Below are positions 1 to 13,000 of a stretch of 64,000 bases of DNA, piece by piece. A program made the translations under genes and the position numbers. How positions within the stretch are numbered: the stretch's first letter is position 1; every line of letters begins with the position of its first letter. Source of the DNA: Saxidomus purpurata (taxonomy: Eukaryota; Mollusca; Bivalvia; Venerida; Veneridae); NCBI GenBank assembly GCA_022818135.1, contig JAFMSR010000013.1, positions 25,807,635 to 25,871,634 on the forward strand. Direction: 5' to 3'. A model generated the notes under the pieces. It was not told the DNA's origin. It saw only the letters and a program-made list of their open reading frames with translations, and searched no databases.

Positions 1-39
1 GCACACATGCATAAATATATCTCTGTGAGCTTATACAAA

Positions 40-125
40 CAAAAATAATATCAAACAGGGAATGCCACGTACCAAAAACGCAGCCTCCCCAAAACGAGCC
101 CCACAGCACCCAGAAGTGCACACAA
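40..125 (-). repeat. Dispersed repeat, second copy at 56767-56850
   Basis: The reverse complement closely matches the stretch after the TG microsatellite at 56767-56850 (shared core GGGGAGGCTGCGTTTTTGGT). The copy is cut by the left edge of the window. Confidence 0.75.
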
Positions 126-1800
126 ATCATAAATCAGCGTTCACTTAAATCATCATTGCTTATGCTATTTGAAAGGCATTGCCGTTTCATCGACAAAGGG
201 ACCTGGTTTTAGCTTTTAAAAATCATATCTGACCATAGTCTGTGGCTTTCCCGACACGAAAGCTATGATATTTGTAACCGCACAATTATATGTACCTCTC
301 CTGTGTAAGTACTCTGTACCTGAATATGACCATGGAGGAATTCAAACGCATGTGACCTTCCATTTTTAAGACATAAATTGTAAGAACTTTGCAATCGAGA
401 ATAAATGAATTAGTATAAACAAATTTATAATGCATTGCTAAATTATATCTGTCGTGAAACAGTTCAATACATATGTAGGCTTGATATGCATTAAAACTTG
501 ATAGTTAATTTATCCCGGAGATACGCAAGTCAGATATACCCAGAGTACGAACCTTTGGGTTGTAGCCTCCCTGTTAAGTTACCTTGTCCTGAGAGTTTAA
601 GTAAATATACCCCGTTACTCCCTTTGGCTGCACTTATATTATTCTGAGCTGAACTTGAGTGTTAGAGTCACTACACCAACGGGGTCGATTTGAGACTGAG
701 CAATTCTCCTATATTAAGGGTTCACGAACCAGATCGGCTACAAAGAAGTGCCGGTTTATCTCTTTGCTTTCGTGAACGTAATCACAATCCTGTCATAATG
801 ATAAACGGAAAATAGTGCAGCTTGATGTTTCCTGACAGAGAAAGTTTTAATATAGCCATATCTCTCACGTATCCAAACTAAACATCGCGGAGAGATAGGC
901 ATTGTTTTACCTGAAATCTACAAATAGCTATTTTTACGAAAATAGAATTTCATAATTACACAAAAGTTGATTTTTTTGGTTAAATTATGTGTTAAATAGG
1001 TAAAAAAAAACAGCCCAATCACGTAAACGATTGCATTTGTACATAATTTCCCAAAACTGAATGGATTTGGTATTTTAAAATTAAAAAGCCGGCCTTATAT
1101 TTCGCCTGACTTTAGGATTCCGCTATGCAAAGTTTTTCTCTTAAAAGCCCAGGCAATTTGTTTGCACACACGACCGCCTTTGAGTACTTCGTTATTTGAT
1201 TATGTTTCAAACACAAATCGAAAGGTTATAGTGACATATATAGGTATTCCTTTTGAGTAATTTAATGTAATATCAAAATACAATGTACTGTAAAATGTAC
1301 TTAGTAAGTTATGAGGGTATTTGTTAATTTTGTGACATTTGTTAATTGACTTAACTCAATGAATGTCGTTGATATGACAGCTATCGCATTGTATCGTGTA
1401 TAATTTCCCTGGATCTCCCTCGGGGACAATCCCAACGGACATACTGTAAGGCTATAGAAAGGTTTCTCCTGAAAGGAGTCTGCAAATCTCCCAAAACTTG
1501 AAATCATTTTATATCTCAGAGGAAACAATTAATTGGTGGTCCAGAGCAAGTTTGGACTATATGTAGCATTCCTGTTTCCTTGAAAACTTATTGTAAAACA
1601 ATATTTTAAACCAGAAGCCAATTGGTATTGAGTCTGATAATGACTGTTTCAAAACTTGCCACTTACCTGGAGTCAGGCGTTTAAGTTGTTCAACTACTGG
1701 TAGGTTAACCAGTTCGTTAGTTAGAGGATCTTACCTAGAAAGGTGGCCGGTTACCGACTTGCTTTTATTCAAACATCTCAAACATCGAAATTAGAAACTG
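126..1800. other. Non-coding; upstream of, or in an early intron of, the integrin gene
   Basis: No exon-like ORF, RNA gene or clear inverted repeat seen, apart from a short SINE tail at 368-420. The small ORFs here have no recognisable motif. Confidence 0.5.
368..420 (+). repeat. Truncated SINE 3' tail
   Basis: The stretch from TTGTAAGAACTTTGCAATCG to TAAATGAATTAGTAT matches the 3' end of the SINEs at 18550 and 50955. The tRNA-like head is absent. Confidence 0.55.
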
Positions 1801-2100
1801 AAACAGGTTCTACATCGGTGTGGATACATTCATTACAATATTCTCCTTTAGATGGTGGCTTTTGTTATGGGTTTGATATCAAGTTCATGGTAAATACAAT
1901 CAAACAGGTTCGACATCGGTGTGGATACATTCATTACAATATTCTCCTTTAGATGGTGGCTTTTGTTATGGGTTTGATATCAAGTTCATGGTAAATACAA
2001 TCAAACAGGTTCTACATCGGTGTGGATACATTCATTACAATATTCTTCTTTGGATGGTGGCTTTTGTCATTGGTTTGATACATGTATAAAGTTCATGGTG
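1801..2100 (+). repeat. Three-copy tandem repeat, period 101 bp
   Basis: AAACAGGTTC starts at 1801, 1902 and 2003, and each unit includes ACATCGGTGTGGATACATTC and GATGGTGGCTTTTGT. The first two units are nearly identical; the third is diverged at its end. Confidence 0.9.
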
Positions 2101-2554
2101 TATAATCCTTAATCCTATGTGAATGGATGGTGCGACGCGGCTGCCTGAATTGAGTGTCATAAATGTACCAGTTGCCACGTGTCATCGGTCTTAATGGAAA
2201 GGCAATGGAAATGTCGATGATTCCTCCTGAAAATCATGAAAACATAACATAAAACTGTATAGAAAAGTTAAAGTTTTCAGCCTGCGCTAAAGTCGTATGA
2301 CTAACAGAAAAGGTATAAGAAAACCATACATCTTTTATAATCGTCTGTGATAAGCTTCTAGCAGCACATGATGTGTAAATTTACTAAACAAAGGCACACT
2401 TTCCTTTACATTAGCATTTGGTATCTGAATAAACTAAATATAAATGTTCAGGCAGTTATAAGGCCCTTAGGTTAAAATCTTTACCATGAATGTTATCAAA
2501 CCTCAACATTGTGTTTAGACAATTAGTTTTCTCAAAAGTAAGTATTGATTATTA

Positions 2555-2697
2555 GTTTCTTATATGAGCACGAGGTTCAGATTGAAATATCCGTCACTGA
2601 GGGTAACTGTTTTGGCGGGAACGAGGCTCTGCCGAGTTCCCGCGAAACAGTTACCCGAAGTGACGGATATTTCCATCTGAACCAAGTATCTCATGGA
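2555..2697. mobile_element. Fold-back (hairpin) MITE-like element
   Basis: Two ~55 bp arms are reverse complements: GGTTCAGATTGAAATATCCG ... on the left and CGGATATTTCCATCTGAACC on the right, with GGCGGGAACG / GTTCCCGC near the centre. No coding capacity. Confidence 0.8.
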
Positions 2698-3655
2698 AGA
2701 AACTTTTTCTTGCATACCGTCTTGCACTTTGAAATAGATATTTAAAAACAAACTTACCGAAATGATGCATTTTGATATAAAAACAAACATTCTTTAGATG
2801 TTATGCATGGGAAAGTGACGTCACATTGTTTATAACGTGATGTCACATTGTTTATAACGTTACGTCACAAGTAAGCACGTAAGTCGTCTTACACGGGGGG
2901 GGGGTGTAAGATGAGATTTTCCAGCACTGGTAAAAACTGCAGATATCCCCATCTGGTATGCAAGAAAGCCTATGCTAAAAGCCATGTCGTTCACAGAAGA
3001 GGTAAAATGAACCCTATATAAAACCATAATCGGTGTTTATGATCCATATCTGTTAAGGGCCATAAACGTTTCGTCAGTGTGAGAGATTTTTGTGTCGCCC
3101 TTTCGGTGTGTCTAAACGTGCAAATGTCTGAGGAGTATTCGGCAACAATTTGTTCCAGGTAATCTTAATTAGATTCTGCATATGAGTCCTTTTTAATTAT
3201 AGTTCACAGTCGTGGTTATTATGCGGCATTGACATTCCAGACATATTTTCCAATTTAACATAATGATGACTTAAGGTTTTTTTTTGTTTCATTTAACAGC
3301 AAAACGCCAAGGCTATTCGAAGTGATATCAGGAGAAAATATTTAATTGCAATCTGTATGGCGGTCTGAAGTTCTCCCACAAGTGAATGTATCTCCTGCTG
3401 TTGTGAATACATATTCAACAGTGCTTCGATGTTAAAGAAAAGCTTAATGATTATGAGGTCTCATAGAGACTGTGACATGATTCACAATCTTTGTAATTTG
3501 AAACAGTTATTATACACTATGTGCAAGCAATATCAGGTGACTGTTATGTATAATCTATCTTTCCCTTTATTCGGTTTATTCAAAATTGAAAACAAACAAA
3601 GATGGATGTTCAGTAAAACACTTATGTTAGAGTAAAAGTATAGCGCGAAATGCCC

Positions 3656-4075
3656 CATTCGACATTCAAAATTTGAATGTCGTCTCAGCTAGGCATACGA
3701 CATACAGAATTGGAATATTGTGCCAATTCGACATTCAAAATCTATAAAAAAGCTAAAGTTTGAATGTCGTGGCATCTCGACATGCGAAATTTGACATATA
3801 GAATTTGAATGTCGTGCCAGCGCAACATTCGACATTTGACAAATCTACAATAATACTAAAGTTTGAATGTTGTGGTAACGCGACATAAGTCATTCGACAT
3901 TCAAAATATAAATGACGTGCAAGAGCGACATTCGACATTCAATATTCAGAATTTGAATGCCGTGCCAGCTCGAAATACGACATTTGACATTCAGAATTTG
4001 AATGCCGTGTCAGCTTGTCATTCCACATTCAAATTTTACAAAAAATATAAAGTTTGAATGTTTGCACGACATTTC
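3656..4075. repeat. Degenerate tandem array of a GACATTCAAA palindrome
   Basis: Roughly eight degenerate units of CGACATTCAAAATTTGAATG followed by a short spacer (GTGCCAGCGC-like). Each unit is almost self-complementary, so the array can fold or pair with itself. The small ORFs on both strands are repeat artefacts. Confidence 0.75.
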
Positions 4076-4340
4076 TCGGAAATAACAAAGTGTTCTTGTA
4101 AGAGCTGAATACACGAAAGTAGCTGGGATGCTGTCAGGTAAGCCCGCGATGATCGTTCCCTCCAAATAATGTATCTGGATATCTTTCCCCGCGTGTGCAA
4201 GGGATGAATCAGTACTTTTCCAGGGGGTATGCAAGAAACAGAAAAATTTCCTTCTTCATTATTTCATTATATTTGTTTGTCGCTTTATTAATACATTGTC
4301 GAATTTCTATTTATACATGTAGTTTTTAAAATATCACCTT

Positions 4341-5866
4341 TTTATACCCCCGAAGGGACGTATTATGTTATCGCCTCGGTGTCCGTCTGTCCGTCTGTCC
4401 GTTAGCAATTTCCCTTCCGCTCTGTAACTCTTGAACCCCTTGAAGGATTTCAAAGAAACCTGACACAAATGTTAACCAGACTGAGACGACGTGCAGAAGC
4501 AATGTTCCAGATGGCTGGATTCAAGGTCAAGGTCATACTTAGCGGTCAAAGGTCATATGATTTTGTTTCCCTTCCGCTCTGTAACTCTTGAACCCCTTGA
4601 AGGATTTCGAAGAAACCTGACACAAATGTTAACCAGACTGAGACGACGTGCAGAAGCAATGTTCCGGATGGCTTGATTCAAGGTCAAGGTCATACTTAGC
4701 GGTCAAAGGTCATATGATTTTGTTTCCCTTCCGCTCTGTAACTCTTGAACCCCTTGAAGGATTTCGAAGAAACCTGACACAAATGTTAACCAGACTGAGT
4801 CGACGTGCAGAAGCAATGTTCCGGATGGCTGGATTCAAGGTCAAGGTCATACTTAGCGGTCAAAGGTCATATGATTTTGTTTCCCTTCCGCTCTGTAACT
4901 CTTGAACCCCTTGAAGGATTTCGAAGAAACCTGACACAAATGTTAACTAGACTGAGACGACGTGCAGAACCAATGTTCCGGATGTCTGTCCGTCTGTCCG
5001 TTCGTCCGTCTGTCCGTTAGCAATTTCCCTTCCGCTCTGTAACTCTTGAACCCCTTGAAGGATTTCAAACCTGACACAAATGTTAACCAGACTGAGACGA
5101 CGTGCAGAAGCAATGTTCCGGATGGCTGGATTCAAGGTCAAGGTCATACTTAGGGGTCAAAGGTCATATGATTTTGTTTCCCTTCCGCTCTGTAACTCTT
5201 GAACCCCTTGAAGGATTTCGAAGAAACCTGACACAAATGTTAACCAGACTGAGACGACGTGCAGAAGCAATGTTCCGGATGGCTGGATTCAAGGTCAATG
5301 TCACACTTAGGGTTGATTTTGTTTCCCTTCCGCTCTGTAACTCTTGAACCCCTTGAAGGATTTCGAAGAAACCTGACACAATTGTTTACCACATTGAGAC
5401 AATGTGCAGAAGCCATGTTCCGGATGGCTCACTTCAAGGTCAAGGTCACACTTAGGGTTCAAGCGTCATATAACTGTTTGGATATTGCTCTGCATTTGCT
5501 CTTGCTTACAGTGCTCTCGTTTTTATTTGGGAGATTCTATTTTGTTTGCTTAATTTTTTTATTGAATTAATTCCTTTTTATGATACTATCAATAGCATAT
5601 TTTGTAACTTTTTTATTATTGGCAGTACGGAAAAACCGAGACCACTTTTCTGTGGTACAACATGAATGGTACCTCCAATTTTTTGGTGTTTTTTGACATT
5701 TTTGTACCAGGTTAGGATTTTCTGGTTGGGGACTTAGATTTTTTTATATAACTTCAATTTTTTATTCTTGTTCCTGTCCGTTGGGCTTCAACAGCCTAAA
5801 TTTTGCCCCCATTCTCTGATACAACACTTCGGGCGTATCTTGCTGCGCTTTGCGGTGCTCTTGTTT
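4341..5866 (+). mobile_element. Minisatellite-bearing element, Helentron-like, 157-bp units
   Basis: 5' end TATACCCCCGAAGGGACGTA followed by TCCGTCTG repeats; then units of 157 bp (GTGCAGAAGC at 4491, 4648, 4805, 4962, 5102, 5259). The array restarts once inside, with a second TCCGTCTG run near 4985-5020. The 3' end is CTTCGGGCGTATC followed by GCTGCGCTTTGCGGTGC and CTCTTGTTT. Subterminal CCCGAAG/CTTCGGG is inverted. This structure recalls bivalve 'pearl'/HINE elements derived from Helentrons. No protein is encoded; repeated ORFs are shadows of the array. Confidence 0.7.
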
Positions 5867-6963
5867 ACCTATTATATAATTTATATATTTTGACTATAAT
5901 TTTGACAATACTGCACCGAGAAAGTCCACTTACAATTTGTGTTTAGTGTACTGAATATCGATTATTTCATGATCTGCATTCCCAGTTGTCAACGCATTGT
6001 CCGTCCGTTCGTCCGTCACACTTTTTGGCGTGAGACATTGAAGGATATTGCAGAGTGAAATTATAACAAGTAGTTTTTGCTTGTTTGCTTCCCCCTATTG
6101 TTTTCCATTGCAATTTATTCTTGTTTGGAGCACTACTCGAAACTTATTTATTGGAATCACTAAAGATAAAGAGCAACATGTCAAGCGGAAATGCATAGTG
6201 CCATTACTATAACTCAACCCTCCCTTTTTTAATATACTCCCGTTGTTGTATTTGTTTTTGTTTTGTCTGGAGCAAACTATATTTTCACTGATAGCGGACA
6301 TTAAAGGAAAACGGAGTGTGCAAGTGACGTAACTATTTCCAATGTTAGCTGTCTTCACTTGCAACGTTCTCATGACCACTTTTATTGTGAACTAGACAAA
6401 AATCCACGTAAAGATTAGGGATATAAGGAACATGCTTAGAGTACAGCAACCGTATGTCTGTATATTCTCATTTTTTAACAATTAAACTTACAAGAGTGTA
6501 GCCAAGACTGTCACCATAGAAATATACGCATATATTCAAATGTATTAAAAGATGGAGGATTTCTGGTAAACATGCAAAGTGTGAATCCAGGTTTCCCAGT
6601 TCGTTAATTGTCTTTCTTTGAATTTCTGTTTATAGTTAAATGGTATATATAAAAACTGTAAAAACTACTTCATAATGAGGAGAGAAAAGTTGAAAGTCAA
6701 CGAACCATTTACTATTACCCTAATGTTTCATTTTTTCTTTTCTTCCATTTCTAACAAAGTTATATGGGTAAAAGGTCTGGCAAAAATCTGTATACATCTC
6801 AGCTTCTCTTTGTACCAATTTTCCCATGCTAGTTCATATTTAAATGTCAAAACAATTTAGTCGCACTATGATAATTGTCATTTTAATTGACTTAGTTCTG
6901 TTCTAAATTTATCTGTACATGTACGAGTATGTGTAATACAAATACTAATAATATCTGTTTCAG
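5867..6963. other. Non-coding, just upstream of integrin exon a
   Basis: AT-rich with a short TCCGTCCGTTCGTCCGTC run at 5999-6017, a remnant of the element class at 4341. No exon with a signal peptide recognised; the stretch is taken as intron because exon a has an acceptor and a split codon. Confidence 0.5.
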
Positions 6964-7091
6964 GATATTAGTTGGTGCCCCAAAAGACAGAAGTGCCAAC
7001 CTACCTAATGTGGAGAAGCCTGGAGCCATATACAAGTGTACATTCACGAATGACTTCTGGTCACATACCTGTGATGAACTTTTTGTTGATG
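6964..7091 (+). CDS. Integrin alpha exon a: propeller blade 1
   Basis: Acceptor TTTCAG/G, donor GATG/GTATTT. The exon starts in mid-codon: its first G completes a codon whose other two bases lie in an upstream exon (TG+G would give the Trp often found before LLVGAP). It reads ILVGAPKDRSANLP, then PGAIYKC and a second Cys in SHTCDEL, the usual first disulfide of alpha chains. It ends one base into a codon, and that G plus the AT of the next exon gives Asp. The start codon and signal peptide are upstream. Confidence 0.9.
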
Positions 7092-10000
7092 GTATTTGTA
7101 ATCTTCTATATCATTGCAACATGTTAAGCTAGTCTGATGTTAAAGTGCTAGCATATCGAGTTATCGTAAGCGTCGGCATAGTGCAGTATCGTTGTTTGGT
7201 ACTGGAGGCAGATATTTCAATAGAAGCAGGCATACGTTCTACCGTAACTAGTTTGTGACCCAATAGTTAGTGGAAGCGATATCCAACTATTTGTTTCAGG
7301 AGAGAATGGCTATCGCGTTACTAGCTTTTGCCTTGTGCAAAATATTCTTTAAAAAAAAATGTATTTTAAATGCATATAAAAGAAGTCAAATAACAAATGA
7401 TGTGCTGGCAGGATTCGAACAGCTCTGAGATCATTTGGCGGCATAAAAGTTCAGCCAAAAGCTTGTGTAAGTGTACGATAATGTGTAGATGTCGTTCCAT
7501 GTATTATAATTATTGCCACAAGATTAATCACATTTGATGTGCTGCATACAATTGGTGTATTTTGTCTCGAATAGAAACCTATTATTATGAACTGGCTACG
7601 TACGTTAAATATACAGTATACGTGATGCACCTATCATATCGACATGTACGCACAACTGCAGGACTAACTTTCCTCGAAAAAAAGTAGGAGGAAATTTCAG
7701 CTTTTATGACTATCGAGGCAACACGATTGGCAGCTGTTTTGACAAAGGTTAGCATAGTGACAGCTACCGTCAAGTGTCTCGTCTCGATATATTTGTATTA
7801 AAAGTACTTCAGTGTGAAACAGAGCAAACGTTAGTCTTGGGCGACAATCCTAACTAAATTATATTTTGTATTCTCAAACATAACAATACTGATACACGCT
7901 GATTAAATGTGTGTGTATGATGCAGTAAAACCTGCAATTTTCAATTCAGATAATGATGGTACAAGCTATGCAACATTTAATGGGCTAATCAGAATCTTGG
8001 TACATGGCCGGGATAACCAGTGGTTAGGGGCATCGTTGGACGTCAAGCATGGCAGAGGCATTACGGTAAATCCTTTTGAACACTTCTCATATAAGAATAA
8101 AAATAAAGTAAAATCAACAGATTGTAGCAATTGCAAATATGTTATGTATAGCGACATTGTGTGGACAAGCATACGAATGCCGAAAGAATATATAGTGTTG
8201 CATTTTATGCTCGGCGAGTCTCAATGTAATGATTACGTTTGAAAGCTGCTCGCTCACAGTTTCAGGTGTAACAATTAAAATTTTCAAAATTGATATACTT
8301 ATATATAAAATGTAATTGTCATGGCTAGAATCAACAACGTAACTAAACTTCTATGTAGGAATTTGCAAAAATCTATTGAAAATGTTGGTAGATTTGGTAT
8401 AACAGAACTGCTAAGCGTTATGGTTTTATTTTTAACCCTTCAAGGAAATTTCCAGCCGTTTTATTGACCAGTGATCCGTAAATAGAAATTGATATTAACG
8501 GGTATACAAACAGTGTACGAACTCAGACTGTATCCAACCGGAAGTCGCCACCGAATATGCATACACTTATTGTTTTTAAGTTTGCCGTGTACTTTTATTT
8601 CAAGTAAGCAGAGTAAGTGTGATTTATCTTTTTGTATCGTAGAATAGTTATATTTGATGTGGGTATTGCCAGACCTGGTTACATTCAAAATATCATTCTA
8701 ACACTATCGGAAATTTCTCCTATATACACAAAGAAGGATTTGAGCGTGATAAAACTATTAAGTATATCACGCCAGGTGTCCGGAACTGTATTTGACTGCT
8801 GAAATTCCCTCCCGTGTAATGTTCACACAACATCTACGAGTGTGCACGCGCTAATACGCTTGGATTGGTATTGTTGTGAATGAATTCACGTGATGTAAAA
8901 CAAATCGTAGTAAACATTTCTACATTTCCGGTATCTCCAGCTATATCAGAACAACAAAAATAAGACGAATAGCGTTTTATTTGAGGAGTAAAAAGAACAG
9001 CCAATATTTCACGAAATGCAAGATATGCACAGAAAACTACAAGTTTCAAGACAGCGACTTCATGAAATCGCAGCAAATAGTACCCACTCGAACATGATTT
9101 TGTTTAGATTAAGGTGTTAGAATGGAAATACATTTTATTTGTGAGTGATATACCGGTTATTATATCACTGTGTGTCGTGTAGATGCTTCGTAATTAATCA
9201 CTCAGGACTCCGGCCTTCATGATTAGATTACTACGCATTTACACTCCCCACAGTGATATACTAACCGGTATATCACTCAAAAGTGAAATCTATTTCCTAA
9301 ATATGTATTTGGAAAAAGAAATCAAACCATTGTGGCATTATAGAGCATTCGTCATAAAAATGGTTTAATATTTAAAGATATGGAGAGTTCTTTGCCTCAG
9401 AAGTGTTGTTTACAGTTCGATCATTCATTCATGTAATGGAAACAGCCTTAGTTACTGGTTAAAACGTAAGGAATGTGTCAAAATACTGTCGGTATTTACA
9501 TATATTAAAGATTTGTACTGTATGCCTACTGTATGGTAATCGTAAAACCACTGTACAATAACTGCACAGAACGCAACAAATGTAAAACTGATTTAAAAGC
9601 GCAATTCTTGCTTACGCTAATAATTTTGGTATCAAAGTTATCAAAGTATGGACCTGTGTTTATATTAGCTTACTATGACTGTTCCTATTTATTTTGAGGG
9701 AGTAGAATACGCAATAGATTGAAGAGTACCGGATTTATAAATGACGCCTGTTTGACAATTTAAAAGTATTACCGTGAACAAGGATTGTCATGAAACATAA
9801 TTAGCGTGTCGTACGTTGCATTATTGAATGGCTCTGTTGGAAGCGAGTATTGCCAATCATCAAATACACTGTAGATGATTTATTCCTTTCATCTAAAGAT
9901 CGAAAATCTCTGCCTTTTAACTTTATTATGATAACCTTTCGTTAAATGAATTGTATCTCGTCCCTTCTTCCCAACATGGTATGAATTTAAAAATGCAGTT

Positions 10001-13000
10001 AAAATTGTACTGTAACACCGGATACAGCTCCTTTCGAATACAGCTCACCCGTGGCTTCTGGCTTCTCTTCTCTCATACCCTCACGGTGATGGATACCATC
10101 AGGAATGAGGTGTCGAGAGTGATTAATATAATTTGTGTAACTTGTTTCACAATCGACCTAAAATAAATTAGTATAAACTATATAGCTGTATTCCGTGCGC
10201 TTCAACGAATGCAGCTCCCCTAATCAAATGGGAGCTGTAATCGGGGTTCTTGGAACTTTTTTCGTATAGAGCGCCCCAGTGACCCTATGCAACAAAGACG
10301 TATAATTCGTTTATACATATACGCGGTAAAGAATTTATTAAGAAAAAACGAGGATCTCTACCGCTATTGAGGATGCAGTAATTAGTCCTGGGATGTCTGT
10401 CTTTTTGTCCGCACTTGTTGGTCGGACAGTTGAATGAAAATTAAAAGTTTCATTACTTTTTTGCTGATATTGAAGAATTATATTTTTACAATAAACCATC
10501 ATTATTTTCATATGACGATAACACATAAGGCCAAAATAAAGGTTGACAGAATGAAGCTCATACACATCATGGTGTTCGGCCTAACAGACGGACAGATAAG
10601 ACAATATACAGGCGAGGACAACAGAGAGATGGTGGGACAAATAGACGGATCATGGTTCTTTATATATTCTAATCAAACAATTATAGGGAGCTTCATTCGA
10701 ATTTGCATTATGCTTTGCTTCGAATACAGCTCCGCTATACCACGGTAGCTATATTTGTTAATATGCACCGAATACAGCTCCCCGGGGAGCTGTCAGCTGT
10801 ATTCGGGTGGAGCTGTACTGCTAGAGTTATTGTAATTATATACATGTACATTTATTACATTTCTATGTTGTTTGAATTGGGGGCATTCTTTAGTAAATGA
10901 AATGTAAATAAATTCAGTCATATCTTATCATCTTCTGCCGTCGAAACATGTCATGAAACATCCGATTATAAGATATTTAAAGCAAAAATAACCTTGTTTC
11001 TAGCGTTAAAAGATTTGACCGTGCAAAGACTCGAACTCGTGTCCCAAGAAGAAGTTTCACAAATTTAGCATAAATGTAGTCTTCAATACTTTGCAACCCA
11101 TGAAGATCATTTGTGACAGAATAAACATAGTCGCATGTTTATAATACTTTGATTTTTAGAATGCTGTTAGCGGGAAATATAATGGAGTGGTTGATGATAT
11201 CACTAAAGGATGTTGAGGTCAAATTTCAATAATAGCACTGCCAGTCAGCCATAGCTATCTGAAATAACTGGAAAAATAAAATCGACATATTTGCGAATAG
11301 GCATACAGTCATTTTATAACGGTTTGCGATTTGCATACAGTGTCTTAGCGAATAGGCATACAGTCAAATCGATGCATGTACCGCTAAAAAGGGTATTTTC
11401 TTCAAAAGAACTTATCTACGGATAAGACATCCTTGTAGCGGATGGTGACTACTAAAGTTCGCTTAACAATGTTAGAACAACTGTACTATTTTCAACAATT
11501 CTTTGCTATGTTTTCAAACAAATAAACAATGTAAAACATAAACTTCGATATTTCCTGATACAAGGTATTATCTCTGTATCAAATAAAATTGGAATTCTTA
11601 CTGTACTCTTTCTATTCCTACTTGAAAACTTGAAATAAACTTACACGGTAAACTTGAAAACAGTTACTGTATGCGTATTTGGTGGCGACTTCCGGTTTGA
11701 TACATTCTGAGTTCGTACACTGTGATACCAGTAATGTACACCTGGCAACACCTGTCATTGTACCCCACGCTAAAATGGTTTGAAATTTAATAAAACTTTA
11801 ATTTAATTCAGTTTGAATTTAGTAAGCGAAAATGAGTGGTATGTATATCAACGGCGAGAAGATTGCGTAGTAGAATGGGTTTTGTTTGGAGTCATAAGAA
11901 AGAAAACATTTTTATGAATGTATATGAAAATGGCCTAGTCACATTTCAAAGTACAAAATTTGATTACGTTCAGTCGTAAGTTGAACCCAATTCTTCAAAA
12001 GTAAAGAAAGGGAAGGGTAAAAAAATTGTTAGTTGTTTTTTACGTGGTAAATTGGGATATATTACCCGCCTCGACATAATACTAGTACATTATATTAGGA
12101 TTTCAAAAGCTTTGTAACGCTTTATAAGTTGGTAGTGTATTTGAATTTATCAAATAACAGATTATGCTTTACATTCTGAAATATGTTGTTTTCAAAGAGT
12201 TTGAAGGACTTTGTTTTTCTCCAAAATCTTAGAGCGAGCAACTTTAATTCTAAGACGAGACTATATATAGTAGAGTAGCAATGAAGGCTAAAATTTGGAT
12301 GAGGTGGTCATAAAAATAATACAAAGAATGTTATATACCAAACTGTTCGTCAAGGTTAGTAGTAAATGGAACTGCCGGCATAAATTGCACACTCATGGTG
12401 CGGACCTGGCAATCCAAGATTGCGTTATATGGCAGCCATTAATTACAAATCTAATGACTCAGTTGTTGCAGTTTTATTTATTAATATCAAGTGATTGCAT
12501 GGATATTATTGACTTTATAGTGTACATCAAATTGACCACATTAACAACTTCAAAGTCAAAGTCAATTCAAGATCAAAACACACAAATTCTTCTCTATTTT
12601 TCTTATTTTAAAAGACTTTTAAAAAAAAACTTCATAATCGAAAAATGACAGTTTATGAATATAGATAAAATAACTTCAATCAGTTTTCGGATATGATACA
12701 ATTTTGGACAAGCGGTAAGCAACTATTTCGCAAGGATTTAAATTGGTGTCTGCATAGATTCGCGAAAATTAGCGAAAATTTAACCTTCCCAAATTTGAAG
12801 CAATTAACAGTATTATGAAGTTTGTTTCAAAGTGAGCTTGAGCCACATATATCTACAAACATGAAAATAGGTAAATGGTATGAGAAAGACAGAGGAACTA
12901 TCAATTTTGGTAGATTTTTATGTATTTTGACCTTTAAATGACTTTGACACTTGACATCGACACTAGCACATTATTAAGTTAATAATATCCTTCAAACTTA

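Larger units (their letters stand above)
8510..11724. mobile_element. Element with ~100 bp inverted ends, non-autonomous
   Basis: Left end ACAGTGTACGAACTCAGACT...CCGGAAGTCGCCACCGAATA; right end GGTGGCGACTTCCGGTTTGA...CTGAGTTCGTACACTGT. The right-hand ~550 bp recurs at 50126-50745. No transposase seen inside. It lies within the interruption of the split MITE. Confidence 0.65.

Noticed and set aside
3429..3635. 68-residue ORF as a possible integrin signal-peptide exon
   Set aside because: No hydrophobic leader, no donor in the right phase for exon a.
4491..5570. Repeated ORFs of 60-100 residues starting MQKQCSGWLDSR
   Set aside because: The same peptide recurs because the DNA is a 157-bp tandem array; no splice or start context and no known domain.
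11010..11060. Minus-strand tRNA-like B box (GAGTTCGAGTC) and a similar one near 7412
   Set aside because: No A box or cloverleaf at the expected distance.
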